Source of the DNA: Candidatus Cloacimonadota bacterium
GTDB taxonomy: Bacteria; Cloacimonadota; Cloacimonadia; Cloacimonadales; Cloacimonadaceae
Assembly: GCA_023230245.1 (NCBI GenBank)
Contig: JALNXT010000013.1
Location: 1 to 13,374 of the forward strand
Direction: 5' to 3'
DNA length: 13,374 bases
In this document: positions 6,153 through 13,374 of the stretch, piece after piece
How the letters are laid out: the number at the start of each line of letters is the position of its first letter
Numbering within the stretch: the stretch's first letter is position 1
Position numbers and translations under genes: made by a program
Notes under the pieces: model-generated
Told to the model about the DNA's origin: nothing
What the model saw: the letters and a program-made list of their open reading frames with translations, nothing else
Databases searched by the model: none

Positions 6153-6640
6153 CACGCGTCATTTACCCCGGCACCTTCGATCCTATTACCTATGGACACA
6201 TAAACATCCTTGAGAAAGCCAGCAAGATATTCGACGACGTTATTTTAGCTGTGGCAGATCACACAGATAAGCAAACGGGATTCAGCCTGGAAGAACGTTA
6301 CGAGCTATGTAAAGAAGCTACGCAGCACTTGCCAAATATTCATGTATCTACCTTTAATGGCTTGTTTATAGATTACGCCAAAGCCATGGATTGCAAGATT
6401 ATGATAAGGGGATTGCGTGCTGTATCGGATTTTGAATACGAGCTAGCACTTGCCCTTACCAATAAAAAACTAAGCCCCGAAATAGAGACTATCTTTCTGG
6501 TGCCAAGCCTCAAATATATGTACCTCTCTTCTTCCATGATCCGCCAATTAGCTGCCCTGGGCGGGCAATTGGATGATTTTGTCCCCCCCAATGTAGCAGC
6601 AGCGATGAAGCTAAAATATGGCAAACAACCCTTAGTTTAG
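6149..6640 (+). CDS. coaD: Phosphopantetheine adenylyltransferase
   Basis: CoaD catalyses the reversible, penultimate step of coenzyme A synthesis: 4'-phosphopantetheine plus ATP gives dephospho-CoA and pyrophosphate, in the cytoplasm. Its 163 residues match the usual 159-165. The nucleotidyltransferase motif GTFDPITYGH at 8-17 contains the T-x-G-H form (Thr14, Gly16, His17). The family segments IRGLRAVSDFEYELALA (about 86-102) and the C-terminal SSSMIR motif, equivalent to ISSTxVR, are present. The ATG overlaps the pepP stop by four bases and there is no clear Shine-Dalgarno, so translational coupling to pepP is likely. Together with panD and panC at the left end, the window encodes three steps of the aspartate/pantoate-to-CoA route, though in separate transcription units. 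Confidence 0.97.
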   Translation: MTRVIYPGTFDPITYGHINILEKASKIFDDVILAVADHTDKQTGFSLEERYELCKEATQHLPNIHVSTFNGLFIDYAKAMDCKIMIRGLRAVSDFEYELALALTNKKLSPEIETIFLVPSLKYMYLSSSMIRQLAALGGQLDDFVPPNVAAAMKLKYGKQPLV

Positions 6641-6649
6641 ACTTGCGTT

Positions 6650-8029
6650 ATGGCTAAAAAAGATAGCTCTGAAACTCTGGATAGAACCAAAATATCGGAA
6701 CGCAGCCTTCCTGCCGATATAAACGCCGAAGCTGCGATACTATCCGCAATGCTGATAGACAGCAACGTGGTAAGCAAGGCTATTGAGAAGGTGAAGGAAG
6801 AGTTCTTCTACCGCAGCGCACACAAGATTATGTATCGCACCATGGAAGATCTGTTTAACGAAAGCATCGAAATTGACGCACTTACCCTGATCAACCGCCT
6901 GGAAAGGAACAATCAGCTTGAAAAGATCGGTGGTATTCCCTATGTTAACGAGATCACCGATTTCGTGGTTTCCAGTGCCAATTTTGAATATCATTTAACC
7001 ATTGTAACCGAACAAGCCCTGCTTAGACACCTTATCCTGGCATCCAATGGGATTATCGAATCTTGCTACACTTCTGCCAAACCCATTAAATCCATAATTG
7101 ACGACGCCGAGCAGGCAATCTTTGCCATAGCAGAGCTTCCCAGCCATCAGGGTTTTCAGCGCATCGATCAGATCAGCGCAGAAGTTCTGCATAACATAGA
7201 TCAAATTGCCTCCACTAAACTCCCTGTTTTAGGGGTAAGCACAGGATACTCTGGTTTAGATAGGCTTACCGGTGGTTTCCGTCCCGGGCAATTCATCATT
7301 ATTGCCGCTCGCCCCGCTATGGGTAAAACAGCTCTGGCACTCAACATCGCCTCTCATGCAGCGGTTAATCTGAACAAAAAGGTTGCCATCTTTACCATGG
7401 AAATGGCTGCGGATGAGGTGCTGATGCGGATGTTCAGCTCTGCCTCGGAAGTTAATATGGACAGCATGATGAAGGGCTATGGCATGAACGAAGAAAAGCT
7501 CATTCGTATCATGCAGGCTTCGGAAGTGCTCTCCACCAAGCAGATTTATATAGACGAATCCGGCACCAACACCCCGCTCGACATCAGAGCCAAAACACGC
7601 CGTTTGACCGCTGAGATTGAAGGCATTGATCTTATTATTGTGGACTATTTACAGCTAATGACTCTGCCCCGCGACAAAGAAAACCGACAGCAGGAAATAT
7701 CGGAAATATCCCGTGCTTTAAAGATTCTGGCTAAGGATTTGAAGGTACCGGTAGTGGCACTTTCGCAGCTAAACCGTGCCGCTGATAACCGCGAAGATAA
7801 AAGGCCTAAACTTGCCGACTTGCGTGAATCTGGAGCTATCGAACAGGATGCCGACTTGGTGATGTTCATCTACCGTGATGAATACTACTACCCCGATAAA
7901 ACCGAGAAACCGGGTATCGCAGAGATCATCGTTAGCAAGAACAGGCATGGTGCTACCGGTAACGTGGACTTGGGCTTCGAAAAGGAATATACCTTATTCA
8001 GACCCCTCGATGACACACATGATAAGTAA
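6650..8029 (+). CDS. dnaB: Replicative DNA helicase DnaB
   Basis: DnaB is the ring-shaped hexameric helicase that unwinds DNA at the replication fork and recruits primase. The protein has 459 residues, normal for the family, with no intein or insertion. The N-terminal domain begins with LPADINAEAAILSAML (about 20-35). The C-terminal RecA-like domain holds Walker A ARPAMGKTA (220-228, Lys226), the H1a-type TMEMAADEVLMRM segment, Walker B IDLIIVDYLQLM (about 325-336), VVALSQLNRAADNRED and the ADLRESGAIEQDADLVMFIYRD region with the arginine-finger area. The start lies nine bases after coaD and has no recognisable Shine-Dalgarno. The 3' end overlaps the next gene. This unit carries no replication origin, so position says little about replication control. 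Confidence 0.98.
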   Translation: MAKKDSSETLDRTKISERSLPADINAEAAILSAMLIDSNVVSKAIEKVKEEFFYRSAHKIMYRTMEDLFNESIEIDALTLINRLERNNQLEKIGGIPYVNEITDFVVSSANFEYHLTIVTEQALLRHLILASNGIIESCYTSAKPIKSIIDDAEQAIFAIAELPSHQGFQRIDQISAEVLHNIDQIASTKLPVLGVSTGYSGLDRLTGGFRPGQFIIIAARPAMGKTALALNIASHAAVNLNKKVAIFTMEMAADEVLMRMFSSASEVNMDSMMKGYGMNEEKLIRIMQASEVLSTKQIYIDESGTNTPLDIRAKTRRLTAEIEGIDLIIVDYLQLMTLPRDKENRQQEISEISRALKILAKDLKVPVVALSQLNRAADNREDKRPKLADLRESGAIEQDADLVMFIYRDEYYYPDKTEKPGIAEIIVSKNRHGATGNVDLGFEKEYTLFRPLDDTHDK

Positions 8030-8765
8030 TGTTTTTGCCGGTATTGGCGAATACACTATCTTTATTGGCAAATCCCTATCCTGCGTCCGGTCTTTAGGCA
8101 AACGCTATCAGGAATTCCTCATTCAATTTAAGCGTATCGGCTTTGATTCTCTCTTTTTAATTGCCTTAACCGCAGCTTTTACAGGATTAGTGACGGCATT
8201 ACAAGCGGTGTATCAATCCAAAGGCTACATCCCGGTAAACCTATTAAGCGTACTCATCGGCAAATCCACCATGATAGAGCTTGCACCCGTGCTTACCGCC
8301 CTGGTACTTACCGGTAAGGTGGGAGCCTCCATCGCCGCAGAGATCGGCACCATGCGCGTAAGCGAGCAAATTGACGCTCTACAAAGCATGAACATCAATC
8401 CCTACGAATTTTTATACATGCCCCGCATCCTAGCGGGTATTATCGCCTTCCCGCTGATCACGGTTTTTGCCGATGCGGTTGGGATAATCTGTGCCTGGTA
8501 CTTTTCTTGGCTAAGATACGGTATTCATTACTACACTTTCTTTAACAACATGCGCAGCTACTTTGAGCCTTCAGATTTATGGGGGGGACTGGCGAAATCT
8601 TTGGTATTTGGCTTCATCATCACCACCTTCGCATGTTTCCATGGAAACCGTTGTTTTGGCGGAGCAGAGGGAGTGGGCAGGGCTACAACCCTTACCGTTG
8701 TGTATTCTGCAGTTGCTATTCTGGTGATGGATTTTATCGTAGCTTGGGTACTATTTGGAGTTTAA
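8019..8765 (+). CDS. mlaE: MlaE-type ABC transporter permease
   Basis: This is an inner-membrane permease of the MlaE/YrbE family, which moves phospholipids between the inner and outer membranes with an MlaF-type ATPase and an MlaD-type MCE protein. About 249 residues, family-typical. It has an N-terminal amphipathic stretch, then hydrophobic segments near 46-66, 82-102, 130-165, 190-210 and 225-248. The family signature GKVGASIAAEIGTMRVSEQ runs into EQIDAL at 116-121. It overlaps the dnaB end. The ATG at 8010 (MTH more) is an equally possible start, and neither has a Shine-Dalgarno. No mlaF or mlaD gene is adjacent: the next gene is a ThiB-like binding protein. The partners are presumably elsewhere. 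Confidence 0.9.
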   Translation: MISNVFAGIGEYTIFIGKSLSCVRSLGKRYQEFLIQFKRIGFDSLFLIALTAAFTGLVTALQAVYQSKGYIPVNLLSVLIGKSTMIELAPVLTALVLTGKVGASIAAEIGTMRVSEQIDALQSMNINPYEFLYMPRILAGIIAFPLITVFADAVGIICAWYFSWLRYGIHYYTFFNNMRSYFEPSDLWGGLAKSLVFGFIITTFACFHGNRCFGGAEGVGRATTLTVVYSAVAILVMDFIVAWVLFGV

Positions 8766-8767
8766 GC

Positions 8768-9820
8768 ATGATCCAACGTCTATTTTCAGTCTTATTATCT
8801 CTCGTTCTGCTCTCTTCCTGTGGGAAGAAGGACACCTTAAAAGAAACCTCTAGCCAAGACAATAAGCACACTATAACTATCTATTGCACAGATACTTTCC
8901 GTAAATCCGGCTTGGAATCTACCGTGGTACCAGAATTCAGCAAGAAAAACGCTTGCACCGTTAATCTCGTGCTTTTCCGCAATGCTGCCGAGCTAAGCAA
9001 AGCTGTTAAGGATAAAGCCAACAGCGGGAAGTTTGATCTTGCCTTGGGTATTGATAATTCTTTCGCAATCTCGGATTCGCTCACCACCCAATTTGTTCGC
9101 CCCGAAGGCTTTGACCCAGAACCATTAGCTAAAGAAAGCATCTTCGATCCAGAGCTGCGCCTCATCCCCTATGCTTACAGCAGCCTTTGCTTGGTGTATA
9201 ACAAAAAGAATATTCCTGCCGCCCCGCAATCTTTCGGAGAGCTGCAAGATGCCAAATACCTAAGCCAGATGGCGATCTGCGATCCGCACGAATCAGGTGT
9301 GGGACGAGCCAGCCTGTTCTGGAGTTTAGCACTTTTTGGTCATGATGGCTACGAGCACCTGTGGAAAAGCCTCCGTAAGAACATCTACAAAACCTATCCC
9401 GATAGAAACGAAGCCCTGGAAGCCTTGAAAAAAGGGGAGTGCAATCTCCTGATGAGCCTGAACACCATCCCCGCCTTTCTGGAAGAGATTGATCCCGCCA
9501 ATCAGAATTTCGATATCTCCATGCTGAAAGAAGGGAGTTATCTGTATATTGAGTCTATCGGCTTGCAGAGAGAGAGTTTAAACTACGCTATGGCAACCAA
9601 ATTCATCCAGCATTTCCTTACCCCGGAAGCTCAAAAGATGGTGATTTACAAGCTTGGCATGTTCCCCGCTAACCGTAAAACTATGATGCCCATGCACTTC
9701 TCCACTATACCCTTCACCTCTTATGCCGTTAATGTAAAACTACCCCAAAGCTTAATCGCAGAGCAGCTAAATGTATGGCTGGATTTCTGGGATAGATTGT
9801 TTGGCTTTCAGATTTCTTAA
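8768..9820 (+). CDS. ThiB/TbpA-like solute-binding lipoprotein
   Basis: A 350-residue extracytoplasmic binding protein of the family-1 solute-binding group, closest in my reading to thiamine-binding ThiB. The signal peptide ends in the lipobox LSSC with Cys18, so it is predicted to be lipid-anchored. Shared with E. coli ThiB: ITIYCTDTF at the start of the mature domain, FDLALGIDNSF (compare ADVVLGLDNN), RLIPYAYSSLCLVYNKK (compare the FVPFDYGYFAFVYDKNK stretch), a PPQS-like APQSFGEL, a DPHESGVGRASLFW segment and KGECNLLMS before the C-terminal lobe. The start ATG has GGAG seven bases before it and lies two bases after mlaE. No ABC permease (ThiP) or ATPase (ThiQ) of this transporter type is nearby and no TPP riboswitch is seen, so thiamine is not proven. 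Iron or a phosphonate-type ligand is possible. Confidence 0.82.
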   Translation: MIQRLFSVLLSLVLLSSCGKKDTLKETSSQDNKHTITIYCTDTFRKSGLESTVVPEFSKKNACTVNLVLFRNAAELSKAVKDKANSGKFDLALGIDNSFAISDSLTTQFVRPEGFDPEPLAKESIFDPELRLIPYAYSSLCLVYNKKNIPAAPQSFGELQDAKYLSQMAICDPHESGVGRASLFWSLALFGHDGYEHLWKSLRKNIYKTYPDRNEALEALKKGECNLLMSLNTIPAFLEEIDPANQNFDISMLKEGSYLYIESIGLQRESLNYAMATKFIQHFLTPEAQKMVIYKLGMFPANRKTMMPMHFSTIPFTSYAVNVKLPQSLIAEQLNVWLDFWDRLFGFQIS

Positions 9821-9822
9821 TT

Positions 9823-10293
9823 ATGATATCAAAGCTCCACATTGTCCTCTTTGAACCTGAAATCCCCCAAAACACCGGCAACATCGGCCGTTTATGCGTT
9901 GGCAGCGATAGCCCTCTGCACCTAATAAGACCATTTCGCTTTATGTTGGATGATAAAACCCTGAAAAGAGCAGGTTTAGACTATTGGCAAGATCTGGATT
10001 TGCATATCCACGAAAGTGTGGAAGAGATCTTTAGTAGCTTTCCCCACGACCGCATCTTTCTTGCCACCACCAAGACGAAGACGTGTTTTTGGGATAAAGA
10101 GTATCAAGCTGGCGATGTATTCATCTTTGGGCCGGAATCCCGCGGTTTATCAGAAAGCCTTTTACAGCAATACCCGCAGCAGTGTATCAACATTCCTATG
10201 AGCGATAATATCCGCAGCATCAACCTTGCCAATTCAGTAGGGATTATAATGTATGAAGCACTTCGCCAGATCAATGTGAACAGCTTGCAATAA
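9823..10293 (+). CDS. trmL: tRNA (cytidine(34)-2'-O)-methyltransferase TrmL
   Basis: TrmL is a SPOUT-fold enzyme that uses S-adenosylmethionine to 2'-O-methylate the wobble base of certain leucine tRNAs (in E. coli those with CAA and UAA anticodons). The 156 residues match the compact family size. Motifs: PEIPQNTGNIGRLC at 12-25 (motif 1), LKRAGLDYW at 47-55, FGPESRGL at 102-109 (motif 2) and IRSINLANSV at 130-139 (motif 3), which together form the trefoil knot. The ATG lies two bases after the upstream gene with no Shine-Dalgarno, so it is the coupled last gene of the plus-strand unit. The tRNA-Leu in this window has anticodon UAG and is not a known TrmL target, so I read no link between them. 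Confidence 0.95.
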   Translation: MISKLHIVLFEPEIPQNTGNIGRLCVGSDSPLHLIRPFRFMLDDKTLKRAGLDYWQDLDLHIHESVEEIFSSFPHDRIFLATTKTKTCFWDKEYQAGDVFIFGPESRGLSESLLQQYPQQCINIPMSDNIRSINLANSVGIIMYEALRQINVNSLQ

Positions 10294-10421
10294 AGTATCC
10301 TCACTTAGTTCACTGTTAAACTCAGCTTCAATTGATCCATGGCACTAAACTTAACGTGATTTAATCCGTGCATCACCCTTGATATCCGAATCGGTTCCGA
10401 TAGCTTATTGAACCGGCTTTG

Positions 10422-10461
10422 ATCGGGTTGTATCCCGATGAGATCCCGATCGGATCCCGAT
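10422..10461. repeat. Short ATCCCGAT direct repeats with inverted partner
   Basis: Three copies of ATCCCGAT begin at 10432, 10443 and 10454, a strict 11-base period with 3-base linkers. Just before them ATCGGG (10422-10427) is the exact complement of the CCCGAT in copy one, giving a 6-bp stem with a 6-base loop. The region also contains the 8-base palindrome CCGATCGG (10446-10453). A related imperfect palindrome, ATCGG-TT-CCGAT, lies at 10390-10401. They lie in the convergent gap between trmL and the minus-strand operon. Terminator, protein-binding and minisatellite explanations all remain open. Confidence 0.8.
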
Positions 10462-10467
10462 GAACCC

Positions 10468-10485
10468 CCTTGCGGCTAAGCAAGG
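10468..10485. other. Hairpin in the convergent intergenic region
   Basis: CCTTGC (10468-10473) pairs with GCAAGG (10480-10485) around a 6-base loop. It lies 174 bases after trmL and 28 bases past the stop of the minus-strand gene, so it could help end transcription from the right-hand operon. Neither strand has a T-run after the stem, so I do not call a terminator. The rest of the 219-base gap (10294-10389 and 10486-10512) shows nothing I can name. Confidence 0.35.
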
Positions 10486-10512
10486 AGCTTGAACCTGAAA
10501 TGATGGCTTTGA

Positions 10513-11952
10513 TTAGTGTAATATTACAAATTTCACAGCCGGAGAGAGATCACCCTTGCTCTTTATGAAATATATGCCAGGGTTTAGGCTGGAAACATCG
10601 GAGCTTAGATTCTTTTGCTCTGGCTGCACCGCTAAGCTTAGCACTTTCTGTCCGCGGATATTGTAAACAAGCAATTCCCGTATGGAACTATCCAGATTCT
10701 TTATCTGCAGCCTGTCGGTAGTTGGGTTTGGATAGAGGCTAAACTTCACTGGGGGCGCAAGGATATTATCTTCATTTCCGCTGCTATTCACGGTGTAATA
10801 GACAAAGCCATCACTATCTGAAAAACGAAAGCGGATTTGGCTCCAGGTGTTTTGCAGTGGGATACTTGTCGATGTAAAACGCTCTCCATGTACAAAGTTA
10901 CCAAGGAACCCTGTATCTGGGACAAGGGGAAGCTCTGCTCCACCATCAATACTAAGGCTTGCGATACGAGGGAAGTTGCCATCTAAATCGCTGTATTTAA
11001 TCGAGGCAGTAAGTGTAGCTTGTTCTCCCGGTTCAAAGGCATAAAGCGGCTCAAAAAGTACAGGCGCATAAGCATTGATTACGGGAATGGTTCTTTGCTC
11101 CAAAAGCATATTCGCGCCTACTGTCAGATCAGATTGAAGGCTTCCCGAAGTAAGCGTAATCTTGCTGGTGGTTGTGGTAAGAGCCACGAGGGGGTTATCG
11201 GGATCAAACCATGCCATGAAATCTGAATCTGCAAGCAGGTCTGCCTTTGCACACGATAAAATAAGGTTTTGCTCCACAACCGCGCTTTCAATATTGCCAA
11301 TGCGAACCAGATCGTTCAAACCAGTCCCCGTTATCTTGTATAGCCCAGGGCTGATTATTCCGAAAACATTCACCGTGTACATCAGACCAAAGACAATGGG
11401 GTTTTCCTCTGGCGACGAGGCGGGATCAACAACCACGGGCATATAGGCAAAATAAGTAAGCCCGGAACTAACTGGAAAAGACGTATGATTGTTTCGCATG
11501 GCGAAATACAGCCTATCTTGAGACATACAAACCTTAGTATCGGTAATATCCAGCCATGCAGAAGTGAACAGATGATCCCCCACCGGGTCTGAAGTTAAAG
11601 GCGTGAAATAACTTAGCGGAGGCGTGCCGATGCCTTCCCAAAACAGGGGTGTAAGCCACAGCTCTGGAATAGTGCTATAAAACCCAATATTGTAATTCAC
11701 CGGTATGGTAATGGTGCAGGTTTGCCAATCACTTAGAGCGTTCCAAGGCGTCATAACTTGGGTGACAAGCTCGCCATCAAGCTGGTAAATAAGGCTTTCG
11801 TTATGATTCGAATTATACAGAATATCTATCTGATTCGAGCCGTAAGGTTCGCTCGCATATACAGTAGTGTAGTTAGGCTGCGTCCACCCTGTTACAGTAA
11901 TACAGAGTAAGGCAAGAACGAGTAGTAAAATACAGATATTGGTGCTTTTCAT
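10513..11952 (-). CDS. Secreted protein with type IX secretion sorting domain
   Basis: A 479-residue exported protein of unknown function. Residues 1-24 form a Sec signal peptide (KSTNICILLLVLALLCITVTG, cleavage probably near WTQ-PN). Residues about 25-400 look like an all-beta extracellular region with many Thr, Ser and Asn residues, and I recognise no enzyme motif. Residues 404-479 are a typical type A Por/T9SS C-terminal sorting domain: FSLYPNPTTDRLQI, then ELLVYNIRGQKVL, then LNPGIYFIK and a final KFVILH strand. Proteins with this tail are moved through the outer membrane by the type IX system and anchored or released. AAAGGAG lies eight bases before the ATG. It follows the outer-membrane barrel gene by 17 bases and is the last gene of the minus-strand operon. 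Adhesin, structural or carbohydrate-binding roles are possible. Only export and sorting are well supported. Confidence 0.9.
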   Translation of the reverse strand: MKSTNICILLLVLALLCITVTGWTQPNYTTVYASEPYGSNQIDILYNSNHNESLIYQLDGELVTQVMTPWNALSDWQTCTITIPVNYNIGFYSTIPELWLTPLFWEGIGTPPLSYFTPLTSDPVGDHLFTSAWLDITDTKVCMSQDRLYFAMRNNHTSFPVSSGLTYFAYMPVVVDPASSPEENPIVFGLMYTVNVFGIISPGLYKITGTGLNDLVRIGNIESAVVEQNLILSCAKADLLADSDFMAWFDPDNPLVALTTTTSKITLTSGSLQSDLTVGANMLLEQRTIPVINAYAPVLFEPLYAFEPGEQATLTASIKYSDLDGNFPRIASLSIDGGAELPLVPDTGFLGNFVHGERFTSTSIPLQNTWSQIRFRFSDSDGFVYYTVNSSGNEDNILAPPVKFSLYPNPTTDRLQIKNLDSSIRELLVYNIRGQKVLSLAVQPEQKNLSSDVSSLNPGIYFIKSKGDLSPAVKFVILH

Positions 11953-11969
11953 AGGGTATGCTCCTTTTG

Positions 11970-12707
11970 TTAAAAACGTGTTCCGAGGATGAGAGAATAA
12001 GTCTGATTGCGCAGTTCCACAGGCTTGGATGAAGGATCATATTCAGGATTTGTGGGCAGAGACAGATAGTCCCATCCCAAAGTGAAACGATACTCTAAGT
12101 GTATCGGGATCTTGTATTTAAACACAAACTCTCCCCCATAGACAAAGCTGAAATCGAACATATTCACTTCCGCCAGCTTGCTCTCTGCATACACAATCAG
12201 TTCATCAAAGCCGTCTCCATTGGTGAGATAAACCTTGCCATCCAGTTGCCGATAGCCCTTCACTTTTATGGACATGGCGCTTCCTGCATGCGTAAAGATA
12301 GAAAACTTCGGTTTATCCATCATCTTAACCTTGAACACAACCGGAATTTCTATGTAGTCCAGATAGTATTTAACCTTCATCTCAGCGGGTTTGGGAAGCT
12401 CTACCATCACGCCATCCCCTGCTTCGTCGATGCGATAGACGGTGATATCTTCGTTCGAGCCTTTTTGGGTGTAGAGCAGCTCATACATAAGGCTGAGGTT
12501 CTCAGAGATTTCCATCTCTAAAAAGGCACCCGCAGCCAAGCCAGGACGCAAGCCCGTCCGCACTTTGTAATCCATTTCTGCGCCTTTCGTCCCGTAATGC
12601 TGAGATAAATTGAAGCCAAGTTTGGGACCCCAGCTCAGTTTCGCATCCGCATATAGGCAAGACGTAGCGAGCAAAATCAGCAGTGCAACTGTAAAAACAG
12701 CCCGCAT
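11970..12707 (-). CDS. PorT-like outer-membrane beta-barrel protein
   Basis: A 245-residue predicted outer-membrane protein. It has a Sec signal peptide (about 1-21, ending near LYADA), then alternating strands typical of the OMP_b-brl_2/PorT-like family: KLGFNLS at the mature start, GLAAGAFLEMEISENLSLMY, YLDYIEIPVVFKVK, VYGGEFVFKY, HLEYRFTLGW and a closing strand ending LILGTRF with terminal Phe, the usual signal for barrel assembly. The glycine-rich GLRPGLAAG and EIPVVFKV segments are characteristic of this family. Many members are uncharacterised and some act in type IX secretion. The presence of a type IX cargo just downstream is suggestive only. The ATG follows the plsC stop with zero gap, so it is translationally coupled to plsC. 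A Cys at 17 sits in ATSC, but the -3 residue does not fit a lipobox, so I favour ordinary signal peptide cleavage. Confidence 0.85.
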   Translation of the reverse strand: MRAVFTVALLILLATSCLYADAKLSWGPKLGFNLSQHYGTKGAEMDYKVRTGLRPGLAAGAFLEMEISENLSLMYELLYTQKGSNEDITVYRIDEAGDGVMVELPKPAEMKVKYYLDYIEIPVVFKVKMMDKPKFSIFTHAGSAMSIKVKGYRQLDGKVYLTNGDGFDELIVYAESKLAEVNMFDFSFVYGGEFVFKYKIPIHLEYRFTLGWDYLSLPTNPEYDPSSKPVELRNQTYSLILGTRF

Positions 12708-13373
12708 TTACATCTCTTCCAGGTTATCTTTAATTAGTTTATGGAGGTGTTCTGCCAGCTTGTGTTTATCCCTATAAATGGGGTTATCTGGTTCAATGGG
12801 AGACATAATACGCATTTTAAGCTTGGTTTTATGCAGTTTCTTGTCCATTTCCATGATGCGCCAGCTTCCCTTTATTACCATCGGGACAATGGTGGCGTTC
12901 GCCATGATAGGGAGTTTCAGGCTGCCTAAATGGAATTCCCCCATGTTGTCGCTTCTGCTGCGTGTACCTTCGGGGAAGATAACCATGGGATGGCCGGCTT
13001 TTATCACTTCTGCGCTTTTCTGAAACGATTCCATCGCTTTACGGGCACTGCCTCTATCGATAAACACACAGGGCATCTCACGCATCCAATGGCTTAGCAC
13101 TGGTATTTTAAACAGCTCTTGCTTGGCGATAAAACCCGTGGGAATACCTATAAAACCAAGCACCAAGGGAATATCAAACATCCCCTGATGATTGCTGATA
13201 AAACAGATATTGCGGTGCGAAGGCAGGTTCTCCAAACCCTCCACCTCAACTGTACTACCGGTAGTAAGCAGCGTGGTTCGCGCCCAGAAGCGCACTACTT
13301 TTTGCACCCCCGCTTGATATATACGCTTAGGCAGGAACAGTTTTAGAATTACGAAAATGAAGTAAGTCAGCAT
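12708..13373 (-). CDS. plsC: 1-acyl-glycerol-3-phosphate acyltransferase (PlsC family)
   Basis: A membrane-associated acyltransferase that adds a second acyl chain to lysophosphatidic acid, giving phosphatidic acid for phospholipid synthesis. The catalytic HX4D motif is NHQGMFD with His62 and Asp67, the second block GFIAKQELFKIP is at 80-91, block III around FIDRG (104-108) is clear, and FPEGTRS at 133-139 supplies the phosphate-binding residues. A hydrophobic N-terminal helix (3-15) precedes the domain. The 221 residues from this ATG are slightly short of the usual 230-250. The ATG is only one base from the window edge, so a start further upstream cannot be excluded. It heads the visible part of the minus-strand operon with two envelope genes behind it. 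Specificity (lysophosphatidate versus other acceptors) cannot be read from sequence. Confidence 0.93.
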   Translation of the reverse strand: MLTYFIFVILKLFLPKRIYQAGVQKVVRFWARTTLLTTGSTVEVEGLENLPSHRNICFISNHQGMFDIPLVLGFIGIPTGFIAKQELFKIPVLSHWMREMPCVFIDRGSARKAMESFQKSAEVIKAGHPMVIFPEGTRSRSDNMGEFHLGSLKLPIMANATIVPMVIKGSWRIMEMDKKLHKTKLKMRIMSPIEPDNPIYRDKHKLAEHLHKLIKDNLEEM

Positions 13374-13374
13374 G

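Noticed and set aside
8579..8767. Upstream extension of the ThiB-like gene
   Set aside because: It would lie inside mlaE in another frame; the ATG at 8768 has a ribosome site and starts a proper lipoprotein signal.
8705..8770. TPP riboswitch before the ThiB-like gene
   Set aside because: Only two bases separate mlaE from the gene and no thi-box motifs are seen in the upstream sequence.
9823..10293. Functional link between trmL and the tRNA-Leu at 1564
   Set aside because: The tRNA anticodon is UAG, whereas known TrmL targets have CAA or UAA, and the genes are in different units.
12099..12521. Plus-strand 140-codon open frame
   Set aside because: It lies wholly inside the minus-strand barrel gene, which has clear family features; the plus-strand translation resembles nothing.

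Overview
The window reads as a chromosomal segment of a Gram-negative bacterium of the Bacteroidetes/FCB type, at moderate G+C. The diderm, FCB-like signs are a protein with a C-terminal type IX secretion (Por) sorting domain, a PorT-like outer-membrane beta-barrel ending in Phe, an MlaE-type lipid-transport permease and a lipoprotein with a clear lipobox. My best guess is Cloacimonadota (WWE1) or a close relative. That placement comes from protein style and gene mix, not from a marker-gene comparison.

Plus strand, left part: the 3' portion of panD (its 5' end lies outside the window) abuts panC, giving two pantothenate-pathway steps. Then comes a 477-base gene-free stretch. It holds a hairpin and a tandem array of nine full 35-bp units plus a partial tenth, each unit carrying a palindrome. 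After it are a likely promoter, a tRNA-Leu(UAG) with encoded CCA, and the proteostasis genes tig, clpP and clpX. tig begins at a GTG 30 bases after the tRNA and not at the long in-frame extension through the tRNA. clpP overlaps tig by one base. clpX starts at a TTG behind a strong Shine-Dalgarno after a short structured spacer.

Plus strand, right part: pepP (M24 aminopeptidase P), coaD, dnaB, an mlaE-like permease, a ThiB-like solute-binding lipoprotein and trmL follow clpX with gaps or overlaps of 0 to about 20 bases, so they are probably one transcription unit. The functions are mixed housekeeping: peptide turnover, CoA synthesis (which uses the pantothenate made via panD/panC), replication, envelope lipid transport, nutrient binding and tRNA wobble modification.

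Minus strand: after a 219-base convergent intergenic region rich in short ATCCCGAT-type direct and inverted repeats, three genes run leftward from the right edge: a plsC-type acyltransferase, an outer-membrane beta-barrel protein and a secreted protein with a type IX sorting domain. They are packed with 0 and 17 bases between them and look like an envelope operon.

Most of the window is ordinary housekeeping sequence. The points that deserve a second look are the palindromic 35-bp array, including one unit with a compensatory arm change, and the ClpP, whose catalytic-triad Asp position is Asn. I see no CRISPR array, transposon, phage or defence system.
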